From assembly GCF_000427425.1 (NCBI RefSeq), contig NZ_KE386495.1, positions 1,043,072 through 1,107,071 of the forward strand: 64,000 nucleotides of DNA, given 5' to 3'. Both the position numbers and the translations under genes were made by a program. The notes below the pieces were generated by a model. It did not search any database. It saw nothing but the letters and a program-made list of their open reading frames with translations, and was not told the DNA's origin. Origin of the DNA: Caldanaerobius polysaccharolyticus DSM 13641 (GTDB lineage Bacteria; Bacillota; Thermoanaerobacteria; Thermoanaerobacterales; Caldanaerobiaceae). Shown here piece by piece: positions 56,189 through 63,467 of this stretch; position 1 is the stretch's first letter, and every line of letters starts with the position of its first letter.

Positions 56189-56614
56189 GTGAGTATATGG
56201 AAGGCTTTAGCAAAAAAGAGCCGCGGACAGGGTGGCTTTACGCTGGTAGAGCTTATCGTGGTTATTGCCATACTGGGCATATTGGCCGCAATTGCCGCGC
56301 CGCGCTATTTGGGAACTTTGAACAAAGCTAAAGAAAAAGCAGACGCAGCCACAGCTCAAATTATAGCAGATGCAGCGGCAAGGTATGTACTGGATGAGAG
56401 TATGGATGATAATAATATAACTACCGGACAATTACAATTATCAGTGTTAGAAAGCAATGGTTACTTAGAGAATGTACCCACACCTCAGTCAGGAGGATCG
56501 TTTAGTGTTAGAGTTGACAAAAGTAGCGACGGTAACACAGCAAATATAACAGTTTCATGGGGTAGTAATAATGAGGTAACAAGAACCGTAGATATAATAA
56601 ACACTTCAAATTAA
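56189..56614 (+). CDS. pilA: Type IV major pilin-like prepilin PilA
   Basis: A ~141-residue prepilin. A basic leader is followed by the class III cleavage/methylation site GG|FTLVELIVVIAILGILAAIAAPRY with Glu5, then an alpha-helical spine and a Ser/Asn/Thr-rich beta C-terminus. The canonical sequence and position right after pilC suggest the major pilin. The C-terminal third is more AT-rich than its neighbours, as is common for variable pilin tips. GTG 56189, with AAAGGAGG upstream, is the likely start. Confidence 0.92.
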   Translation: MSIWKALAKKSRGQGGFTLVELIVVIAILGILAAIAAPRYLGTLNKAKEKADAATAQIIADAAARYVLDESMDDNNITTGQLQLSVLESNGYLENVPTPQSGGSFSVRVDKSSDGNTANITVSWGSNNEVTRTVDIINTSN

Positions 56615-56644
56615 AGTACTTCTCAATAACCACAGGAGGCAATC

Positions 56645-57397
56645 ATGTATGTATTTTATACATTTGCATTTATACTCGGCGCTGTTGTAGGCAGCTTTCT
56701 AAACGTAATCATATACCGCGTGCCGAGAAATCAGTCTATTGTATCCCCCCCTTCCCATTGCCCCTGCTGCGGCAAAAGGCTTAAAGCTTATGAGCTGGTG
56801 CCTGTCGCAAGTTATATTTTGCTTCGCGGCAGGTGCTCTCATTGCGGCAGCAGGATACCAGTGAGATACATAGCTGTTGAGTTGATTACAGGGCTTTCCT
56901 TTGTGCTTTTGATGTGGAGGTTTGGAATATCTGTAGAAGGGCTTTTCAAAGCCTTACTCGTGTGCGAGCTGATATCGCTGTCGTTTATAGACGCGGAATT
57001 TATGGTGATACCCGATAAAATCCTGGCAGTGGGTTTTATAGGGGGTATTGTGTACAGGTTGATGGATTCGGCGGGCGTGTACGATTACCTCCTGGGAATT
57101 TTGCTGGGGTTTGGATTGCTTTTGGCTATTGTCCTCATAACGGGAAGCATGGGCATGGGCGATGCTAAGCTCATGGGCGTTATAGCCTTGTACGTGGACT
57201 GGAAGCTGGTCCTGGCCACATTGTTTTTATCCTTTGTCATAGGTGCGGTGGTAAGCCTTATTTTAATGGCCTTTAGGATAAAAGGGCACAAAGACTACAT
57301 TCCCTTTGGGCCCTTTATATCGATAGGCGCATTTGTATCGATTTTATTCGGGTATCAGATCGTAAACTGGTATGCGGCCCTTATAAGAGGGTGGTGA
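56645..57397 (+). CDS. pilD: Prepilin peptidase/N-methyltransferase PilD
   Basis: A 250-residue A24 aspartic protease that cleaves and methylates prepilins. The N-terminal methyltransferase zinc finger (CPCCGK and CSHCG, Cys39, 42, 64, 67) and both catalytic aspartates (Asp116 in FIDAEFMVIPD and Asp173 in MGMGDAKLMG) are present, in a bundle of about seven helices. Between pilA and the minor pilins. Confidence 0.95.
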   Translation: MYVFYTFAFILGAVVGSFLNVIIYRVPRNQSIVSPPSHCPCCGKRLKAYELVPVASYILLRGRCSHCGSRIPVRYIAVELITGLSFVLLMWRFGISVEGLFKALLVCELISLSFIDAEFMVIPDKILAVGFIGGIVYRLMDSAGVYDYLLGILLGFGLLLAIVLITGSMGMGDAKLMGVIALYVDWKLVLATLFLSFVIGAVVSLILMAFRIKGHKDYIPFGPFISIGAFVSILFGYQIVNWYAALIRGW

Positions 57398-57399
57398 AT

Positions 57400-58143
57400 G
57401 TGAAACCGAGGCTGTATTACGGCGGTCAAAGGGGCTTTACGCTGCTGGAACTGGTGGTCGCCATCGGCATACTGGGCATAATAATGGTGCCTATATTGAG
57501 GTTATTAAATCAGGCTTATTTTACAGAACAAACGTCGTGGTCTAAAGTTGAGGTGTTAAATGCAGCCCAATCTGTCATGGAAGATGTGATGGCAGGAAAG
57601 ATATCAGAAGGCTACCAACCACCTAAAGGGTATCGCGTTGACGTAAATTCCTCTGATGTGGGCGATGTTGCAGGATTAAAGAAGGTAGAGGTTAAAGTAT
57701 ATCCAGAAAAAGCCCCCGGTAGATCTGTGGTGCTTACAGCGTATACGACAAAAGATGTATCTTATGAGTCCCCTGGGGACGGCGGTGGACAAGATGGGAA
57801 CCCAAGGGAAGATGGCTTTTACAGCTGGCTTAAAGACCACACAGATACTTTTAACACCGCATTTATAATGATGCTGATGGTGTATCTTGCCTATACCGTA
57901 TTTGCAAAAAAGGTAATTTTTGGCCTGGTTATACCTGACTTTAAAAGAGCTTATGAGTACATTATGGGTGTGTTGCACGATAAATTTTACGGTGTGGATT
58001 ATAAAGGTGTGGTTAAAAATGCTGACTTGGCCAGTGAAGTTGAAAAAACTTACGGTTTAAAAGGCACCGATTGGGAAATTGTTAAAAGACTGGCACAACT
58101 TCTCGATGATATGAGAAATAAATGGAATGCGTGGTTTTCATGA
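57400..58143 (+). CDS. Pseudopilin with extra C-terminal membrane domain
   Basis: A ~247-residue prepilin-like protein. The N-terminus has the processing site RG|FTLLELVVAIGILGIIMVPIL with Glu5. A globular region (~40-115), resembling GspI/GspJ-type minor pilins, follows. Unusually, after a Gly/Asp-rich linker (~125-135) there is a second hydrophobic helix (TAFIMMLMVYLAYTVFAKKV) and a ~75-residue charged C-terminal domain containing two helices. I do not recognise this domain. GTG start 2 bases after pilD; it overlaps the next prepilin by ATGA. Confidence 0.8.
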   Translation: MKPRLYYGGQRGFTLLELVVAIGILGIIMVPILRLLNQAYFTEQTSWSKVEVLNAAQSVMEDVMAGKISEGYQPPKGYRVDVNSSDVGDVAGLKKVEVKVYPEKAPGRSVVLTAYTTKDVSYESPGDGGGQDGNPREDGFYSWLKDHTDTFNTAFIMMLMVYLAYTVFAKKVIFGLVIPDFKRAYEYIMGVLHDKFYGVDYKGVVKNADLASEVEKTYGLKGTDWEIVKRLAQLLDDMRNKWNAWFS

Positions 58144-58586
58144 GTGCGAGAGTTATTCTTAAACAGAAAGGTTTTACGCTGGTAGAGTTGATAGTAATCC
58201 TGTCGCTGGTGAGCGTGGTGTTTTTTCTGGTGGCTTCTTTTTTTGGGTACGGTTTGTTGAGTTTCAGAGCGTTGGGCAGCGAGGCGCAGGTTAAAATGCA
58301 GATAGAGGATTTAATGAACAGCGTCGTAGAGGATATAAGAAGTGTGAACGATGTAGATGTGGTAAAAGATGATTCAGGTTTTATCCAACTGAGAGCGGGG
58401 AATAGTGAGTACACGTATGATAAAAGCACCTTAAAGGTATATAAAAATGGGCGCATTGTGGCGAGAAATATAGCCAGTTTCTATGTAGGCATTGGCGCCG
58501 ATGCAAGGACAGTAAACATTGTCATAACCGGCAAAGGAACCCACCGATATTATACACTGACGACATCTGTCGTCTTGCGAAGGTGA
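58140..58586 (+). CDS. Minor prepilin, PilW/GspJ-like
   Basis: A 148-residue prepilin with KG|FTLVELIVILSLVSVVFFLVASF and a beta-rich C-terminal half (EDIRSVNDVDVVKDDSGFI, YTYDKSTLKVYKNGRIV). Similar in layout to the PilW-like gene at 62472, with a shared VNDxDxV pattern, so the two are probably duplicates. The ATG at 58140 overlaps the previous stop. Confidence 0.85.
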   Translation: MSARVILKQKGFTLVELIVILSLVSVVFFLVASFFGYGLLSFRALGSEAQVKMQIEDLMNSVVEDIRSVNDVDVVKDDSGFIQLRAGNSEYTYDKSTLKVYKNGRIVARNIASFYVGIGADARTVNIVITGKGTHRYYTLTTSVVLRR

Positions 58587-58590
58587 TTGA

Positions 58591-59102
58591 GTGAATCAAA
58601 AAGGATCTTCGCTTATATCAGTAATAGTCGTTTTTTTGTGCTATCGATAGTGGGATTATCAGTTTGGTGGATGGTGTTAAGCCATGGCTATAAATTGAAG
58701 AGAGATTATGACTATCTGTCAGCTGTTTACGCAGCTGAAAGCGGCATTGAATATATAAAAGCTGTAGTTGATAACATCTTAAATGACGAGAATGGAGGCA
58801 ATAACAACGGACAAAAAAAGGATTTGCAAAAAATATTGAATAGTTATGTATCCCGTGAGATAAGTTTGGACAGAGACAGTTATTTTATTTTAAAAGCAAT
58901 CGATGTTGATAAGGGCAAAGATGTTGATAAGGATAAGGTGTGGTACGTGGCTATTGCGTCAGAAGGGCATGCGGGAAATCAGGTGTATACGGCTTACGCC
59001 AAACTTATGTGGAATGTAAATGATACTTCAGGTTATCCATCGGTACAGGCATGGAAAGTTATTAAAGGTGTTTATAACGATAAGGTATTTAAGAACCTGT
59101 GA
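58591..59102 (+). CDS. PilX-like minor pilin, frameshifted at T7
   Basis: The natural start is GTG 58591, with AAGGTGA 6 bases before it, giving MNQKGSSLISVIVVF, the normal PilX-type start. That frame stops at 58650. The rest (VLSIVGLSVWWMVLSHGY..., AVYAAESGIEYIKAV) is in another frame, readable from a TTG at 58587 without a proper ribosome site. The switch is at the seven-T run 58631-58637; eight T would restore one ~170-residue protein. The AAESGIEYIKA helix is diagnostic for PilX-like minor pilins. Error, mutation or slippage-based on/off switching are all possible. Confidence 0.75.
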
Positions 59103-59114
59103 AGGGGAGAAAAA

Positions 59115-60065
59115 ATGGCGTTTTTGTCATCTAATATCGGCATAGATATCGGTTCTAAATTCACCAAGATAGTGATATTAAAAAAGGACAGGTATACTTA
59201 TCACACGCTACCTACGCCAGACAACTGTATAAACGATGGGCGTATAATTGACGGGGACAGGTTATCTTCTGCTTTTAAAGATTTCTTCAAAAAAAATAAA
59301 ATTATGGGTCAGCTGTGTTTTTCGCTGTCCTGTGCTGATATCATTATAAGGGAAATATATATGCCTAGGATAGATGAAGTGGAATTAAAAAGCGCTGTAA
59401 AGTTCGAGGCCAGCAAGTATATACCTGTGTTATTCTCAGATTATGTGGTGGACTACAAGGTATTGGGAGAAGGAGATAAGGGATTGAGGGTTCTTTTAGT
59501 GGCTTGCCCACGGGCTGTGGTGGAAGGCTATGTAGATCTCTCTTCGCGCATTGGCATGAAGGTTAAAGCTATTGACATTTTCCCCAATGCTGTTATAAAA
59601 GCCTTAAATTATTTTAAACTCCCTATAGACGGGCCTACGGCGTTTATAGATATGGGCAGTAGCCGCACTAAGGTGTTAATTGCCGACAATGGATCCTATG
59701 GTTTTTACAGGGAATTGCCTTTTGGCTGCGAAAACGTGGCGTTGTTATTGGCTAACAAGTACAACATGGATTTAAAGACCGCTGAGGATAAAATCCAGGA
59801 CGGTAGTTTTAATACAGACCATATTGTAGGCTTTTTTGACGGCGTCATAAGGGAAATTGACGGGATTTTCAATTATTATTCCATTCACTGGAGGAACGAT
59901 GTCTCCAGTATATACATAAGTGGTGGCCTGTCAAACCTGAAAGGACTGGAAGGGTTACTTGGAAATTATTTTGACGTAAAGACAGAAGTGCTAGAAGGCG
60001 ATATGAAGTATATGCTGGCTGCATTAGGTGCGGCTTTGAGAGGTGATTCCCATAAAGGACATTAA
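59115..60065 (+). CDS. pilM: Pilus assembly protein PilM
   Basis: A 316-residue actin-like ATPase-fold protein on the inner face of the membrane, linking PilN to the motor. SSNIGIDIGSKFTKIVIL (phosphate 1), MPRIDEVELKSAVKFEASKYIP, AFIDMGSSRTKVLI (phosphate 2) and IYISGGLSNLKGL (adenosine motif) are present. GGGGAG precedes the ATG. Overlaps pilN. Confidence 0.92.
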   Translation: MAFLSSNIGIDIGSKFTKIVILKKDRYTYHTLPTPDNCINDGRIIDGDRLSSAFKDFFKKNKIMGQLCFSLSCADIIIREIYMPRIDEVELKSAVKFEASKYIPVLFSDYVVDYKVLGEGDKGLRVLLVACPRAVVEGYVDLSSRIGMKVKAIDIFPNAVIKALNYFKLPIDGPTAFIDMGSSRTKVLIADNGSYGFYRELPFGCENVALLLANKYNMDLKTAEDKIQDGSFNTDHIVGFFDGVIREIDGIFNYYSIHWRNDVSSIYISGGLSNLKGLEGLLGNYFDVKTEVLEGDMKYMLAALGAALRGDSHKGH

Positions 60066-60582
60066 CCTGCTTCCGGAAGAAGTTTACATCGCGGATGCTC
60101 GCAGGAAAAAGAACATCGCAAGGTTATTGCTTGTGATCTTATTTTTTGTGGTTATTACGGGTGTATACGTGCAAATGGCCAAGATGGAATCGGTGTACGA
60201 GAGCAAGATTCGATCATTATATGCCAGCGCAAAAGAGAGAAGCGATATGGTAAAAGGCATCTCGAGGATTAAAGAATTACAGGACAGCATTACTGTATTG
60301 AAGGGTTCAGTAGATAGGATAAGAAAATCTAGATTTGACTGGCCTGGCTTGCTAAACGATATTGCCATATCTACTCCCGCGAACCTTTCTATTGTAAACC
60401 TGGCTGCAGATGCCAGAGGGATGAAAATAGCCGGAGAAGCCAAGTCTGAAGATGATATAGCGCTTTTTATAAAAAATCTTAAATCCCTGGATTATATTTA
60501 CGATATAAAACCCGCGCTTATACAGGAAGAGAGCAGCGGGCTGTTGTCCTTTGTCATAAATATACAGTTTAAGGTGAAGTAG
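60043..60582 (+). CDS. pilN: Pilus assembly protein PilN
   Basis: A ~177-residue bitopic protein: a short cytosolic DINLLPEE motif that binds PilM, one membrane helix (IARLLLVILFFVVITGVYV), a coiled coil, and a ferredoxin-like periplasmic-type domain (STPANLSIVNLAADARGMKIAGEA). The only in-frame standard start is GTG 60043, but its ribosome site is poor; AGAGGTGA is spaced perfectly for an ATA codon at 60052, which would give the classical MKDINLLPEE start. Confidence 0.88.
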   Translation: MIPIKDINLLPEEVYIADARRKKNIARLLLVILFFVVITGVYVQMAKMESVYESKIRSLYASAKERSDMVKGISRIKELQDSITVLKGSVDRIRKSRFDWPGLLNDIAISTPANLSIVNLAADARGMKIAGEAKSEDDIALFIKNLKSLDYIYDIKPALIQEESSGLLSFVINIQFKVK

Positions 60583-60584
60583 AT

Positions 60585-61337
60585 ATGAAACTGACGGATA
60601 GAGAAAAGAGGCTAATTGCAGCTTTGATCGTTGTGGCCGCTTTGGCTTTATACTATCAGTATATCGTCTATCCTAAATGGTCCAGGATAAGCCAGTTAAA
60701 AGCCGTTTACGCATCTGCTGAACAAGAGTACGGCGCTAGTGCAAAGGGTTTAAATCCATCCAATATCATGACTTCTGTAAAGAAGTACGAGGACCAGTTG
60801 GCGGCGTACAATGAATATATACCTGAATACCTAAACGCAGAAGATTTTGCGGTGCAGATGTATAAATGGGCCAGGAGCTCTGGGGTTGACATCAAGTCCA
60901 TACAATTTGACCAGCAGCGGGAATCAGGTCAGCAACGGGAAAATAAAGCCGGCGGATATAAAGAGTATCCTATAGTAGTAGACGCCACTGGCAGTTATCA
61001 GGCCCTTATAAATTTTATGACATTGGTACAGAACTCAAAAAGGCTCGCTACAATAAAGGACGTATCTTTGTCCAGGTCAGAAAATAGTATTAATGCCATT
61101 CTGGATATTAGCATATATTATATAAAAGATTCTTTTGCAGCTGGTAAGTTGAAAATGTATAATGGAAAGGGCGATCCCTTTAAACCTTTGCTCGGACCTG
61201 CCCAGAAGGGATCTTCGAAAGCGGTGGGCGGCCAAACCGCAACAGGGCAGGTAGATGAGAGCGTGACGGGGCAATTAAAGGACACTATAAATCAGCTCAT
61301 AGATAGTATTGGCAAAAAACAAAATGGGGGGAGGTAA
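60585..61337 (+). CDS. pilO: Pilus assembly protein PilO-like
   Basis: A 250-residue bitopic protein with one N-terminal helix (RLIAALIVVAALALYYQYIVYP), a coiled coil, and a PilO/GspM-type ferredoxin-like domain (YPIVVDATGSYQALINFMTLVQNSKRLATIKDVSL). A Gly/Gln-rich tail of ~60 residues follows. It forms the PilNO alignment complex. Two bases after pilN. Confidence 0.9.
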   Translation: MKLTDREKRLIAALIVVAALALYYQYIVYPKWSRISQLKAVYASAEQEYGASAKGLNPSNIMTSVKKYEDQLAAYNEYIPEYLNAEDFAVQMYKWARSSGVDIKSIQFDQQRESGQQRENKAGGYKEYPIVVDATGSYQALINFMTLVQNSKRLATIKDVSLSRSENSINAILDISIYYIKDSFAAGKLKMYNGKGDPFKPLLGPAQKGSSKAVGGQTATGQVDESVTGQLKDTINQLIDSIGKKQNGGR

Positions 61338-61340
61338 GAA

Positions 61341-61619
61341 ATGTTGAAAATCAGAAACTACATGGAAGATCTAGTGATGGGAATGATAGACGATGTTTTA
61401 AGAGATATTGACGTGTGTAAATGCGATAAATGTAAAATGGACATTGCGGCTCTGGCTTTGAACAACCTAAAACCCCATTACGTCGTCACGCCTATAGGAG
61501 AGGTATATGCTAAGGTCAATATGTTAAAACAGCAGTTTGAAGCTGATATAATTTCTGAGATAGTCAAAGCTGCTGAGTGCGTCTCTAAAAATCCTAGACA
61601 TGACGTAGTTGGATTGTAA
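61341..61619 (+). CDS. ComFB family protein
   Basis: A 92-residue late-competence ComFB family protein. The N-terminal NYMEDLVMGMIDDVL and the core CKCDKCKMDIAALALNNLKPHYVV with a C-x-C-x2-C cluster, then GEVYAKV, are diagnostic. Recent work, from memory, reports that ComFB proteins bind cyclic dinucleotides and influence pili and competence. It ends the first half of the pilus cluster, ahead of a strong hairpin. Confidence 0.9.
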   Translation: MLKIRNYMEDLVMGMIDDVLRDIDVCKCDKCKMDIAALALNNLKPHYVVTPIGEVYAKVNMLKQQFEADIISEIVKAAECVSKNPRHDVVGL

Positions 61620-61659
61620 ATACGGGTTTATACTGGTACGATTTTTATGAACTTGAAGG

Positions 61660-61702
61660 AAATCCCTCTGTTTGTGTCGAATTTACATAAACGGAGGGAT
61701 TT
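61660..61702 (+). promoter_or_regulatory. 18-bp hairpin before second minor-pilin set
   Basis: 61660-61677 pairs with 61685-61702 over 18 bp with two G-U pairs and a 7-base loop. The 3' arm contains the GGAGGGA ribosome site of the next gene, whose TTG start is 3 bases beyond. The U-rich TGTTTTG that follows could allow partial termination. Confidence 0.7.
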
Positions 61703-61705
61703 GTT

Positions 61706-62131
61706 TTGTCAAAAAAAGGATTTACATTGATTGAGCTGATATGTACTTTGGCGATTTTTGCCGTAGTGGTGTCGACCTCTCTCCCTTACGCAGTAAAAAT
61801 AGGTGATGTCAGGTTTAGAATAGCTCAGCGTATGCTTGTAAGCGATATCAGGTATTGTCAACAATTGTCTGATTATACCAATACGAATCACAGAATTATT
61901 TTTTCAAGCAGGAGCTATAGCATAAGTAGAGGAGTTTACGTAATTAAAACTGTATCCCTGCCTTATGGTGTGAAACTAAGTGTGATATCAGGCTCTAACA
62001 CAATAGAATTTGACGGCAACGGTACACCCAAAGGGGTTTACGGAGCCGGCTGCACTTTGAAGCTTTTGTATAAAGACAGGATAGCTGTTTTAACCATAAG
62101 GCCTGTGACGGGAAGGGTGATGGTAAAATAA
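61706..62131 (+). CDS. Minor prepilin, FimT/GspH-like
   Basis: A 141-residue prepilin starting MSKKG|FTLIELICTLAIFAVVVSTSLPY with Glu5, then SDIRYCQQLSDYTNTNHRI, the usual helix-to-strand turn of FimT/GspH proteins, and a beta C-terminus (NTIEFDGNGTPKG). The TTG start has GGAGGGA upstream, buried in a hairpin. First of four minor pilins (H, V, W, X order). Confidence 0.88.
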   Translation: MSKKGFTLIELICTLAIFAVVVSTSLPYAVKIGDVRFRIAQRMLVSDIRYCQQLSDYTNTNHRIIFSSRSYSISRGVYVIKTVSLPYGVKLSVISGSNTIEFDGNGTPKGVYGAGCTLKLLYKDRIAVLTIRPVTGRVMVK

Positions 62132-62475
62132 ATCAGAAGGGCAATGTCCTCATAGATGTATTGTTGTCCATATTTTTAGTGGGTATATTCAGCGCTTCTC
62201 TTCTGTATTTATACCAGGATATTAGAAAAAATGTAGCGGATTCAGAGTTGCGAACAGAGATGGCTTATATAGCTCAAACCGTAGTAGAATCGTATAAATC
62301 CCACAAAGCCCCTGATTTATCGCCATACAATGATCTTTACGATGTGATTGTCGACGAACTTGTGCCACCTGATTTGCCTGAGGATTTAAGGGCCATAGAA
62401 GTAGTGGTACGGCTAAAGTCAGATAGTTCCCGCTATTTTAGGTTGGTTACTTACGTCAGGAAGTGGGAGCAGTGA
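62128..62475 (+). CDS. Minor prepilin, PilV/GspI-like, probable AUA start
   Basis: In frame upstream of the first standard start (TTG 62161) the sequence reads INQKG|NVLIDVLLSIFLVGIF, a full prepilin signal with Asp in place of Glu5. The only codon suited to begin it is ATA 62128, with GGGTGATGG about 5 bases upstream and an ATAA overlap with the previous stop, parallel to the ATGA/GTGA overlaps elsewhere. The mature part (~110 aa) has RTEMAYIAQTVVESYKS and a beta-rich tail typical of GspI/PilV. Starting at 62161 would remove the processing site. Confidence 0.7.
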   Translation: MNQKGNVLIDVLLSIFLVGIFSASLLYLYQDIRKNVADSELRTEMAYIAQTVVESYKSHKAPDLSPYNDLYDVIVDELVPPDLPEDLRAIEVVVRLKSDSSRYFRLVTYVRKWEQ

Positions 62476-62924
62476 ATAGAGGTTTTACTCTTATAGAACT
62501 GGTATTATCTCTTGCCTTGCTTTCGATGGCTTTAATGCTGGTATTTTACATTTTCTCTTTTTCTTATTATAATTACGTGCGGTTTAATGAGGAGATAGAG
62601 GCTCAACAAAATTTGCGGTATGCTATGCACAGGATAATAAGCGAGATCAAAAGGGTTAACGATGCAGACAAGGTATTGGTGAAAGACGGAGGGAAAAAAA
62701 TCGTCTTGCTGAAATATGATAATAATACACCTGAGGTGGATATTTATTATGTACCTCATGAAAAGGTTATTAATATGCATTCTAGAGCTAATGGAGTTGA
62801 ATTAGCTCATGGCGTAGAGGATTTTCATGTTAATTTGGATGGAGATAAACTTGTGATGTACATTAAGGTCAGAAATAAAGTGTTGTCATCCACAATAAAA
62901 TTAATGTATAATAATGGTGATTGA
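62472..62924 (+). CDS. Minor prepilin, PilW-like
   Basis: A 150-residue prepilin: MNRG|FTLIELVLSLALLSMALMLVFYIF with Glu5, QNLRYAMHRIISEIKRVND typical of PilW/GspJ, and a beta C-terminus. The GTG at 62472 overlaps the preceding stop (GTGA). Paralogue of the gene at 58140. Confidence 0.86.
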   Translation: MNRGFTLIELVLSLALLSMALMLVFYIFSFSYYNYVRFNEEIEAQQNLRYAMHRIISEIKRVNDADKVLVKDGGKKIVLLKYDNNTPEVDIYYVPHEKVINMHSRANGVELAHGVEDFHVNLDGDKLVMYIKVRNKVLSSTIKLMYNNGD

Positions 62925-62926
62925 CT

Positions 62927-63466
62927 GTGGAACGGGGATGGGTTACAATTGCAGCGATTTTAGTTATGGCGGTAGCATTGCTTTATGTTACCGCGTTAAG
63001 TGCTATGTCTTCTCAGGAGTATACCATGGCGCTTTACAGCGCCCAAGAAATGATTGCCACATACGCTGCGGAATCAGGTATGGAAGTTATGAGGTCCGCT
63101 ATGAACCAGGCTGTAGATTTATTAAACAGCATGGTACAGGCAATAAAGAGCGAGCGGGAAGTTCAAGGCCGCGTATTGACGAAACCGGAAGTTTATAGCA
63201 TTGTCCTTGGCTATATGAGTAATTGGTGTGAGGAAATACCCCGGGATTGGATTTATATATACAGTTATTCAGGTAAATACAAAGTGGAGAGATTGGAGTA
63301 CTATGATTATAATCCTGATGTGGGTTTACCTCACATTCTGTTTTTACAGGTAAAAGGGATGTACAATAAGAGCAACTCCGTTTATAACGGCATTATCCAG
63401 CTAAATGTAGAGGATGGTTCTCTTGCGGTCAGGGCTAAAATCTTTAGGTGGGGCAAGGTGTATTGA
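62927..63466 (+). CDS. Minor pilin, PilX/GspK-like
   Basis: A 179-residue protein starting MERG|WVTIAAILVMAVALLYVTALSAM; it lacks Glu5, as expected of PilX/GspK tip pilins. AAESGMEVMRSAMNQA is the PilX-type helix shared with the frameshifted gene at 58591. GTG 62927 with GGTGAT is preferred to TTG 62921. Last pilus gene; aroK starts 1 base after its stop. Confidence 0.85.
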   Translation: MERGWVTIAAILVMAVALLYVTALSAMSSQEYTMALYSAQEMIATYAAESGMEVMRSAMNQAVDLLNSMVQAIKSEREVQGRVLTKPEVYSIVLGYMSNWCEEIPRDWIYIYSYSGKYKVERLEYYDYNPDVGLPHILFLQVKGMYNKSNSVYNGIIQLNVEDGSLAVRAKIFRWGKVY

Positions 63467-63467
63467 T

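Noticed and set aside
62914-63198. 94-codon frame overlapping the PilX-like gene
   Set aside because: Out of frame with the conserved prepilin and low-complexity in its composition.
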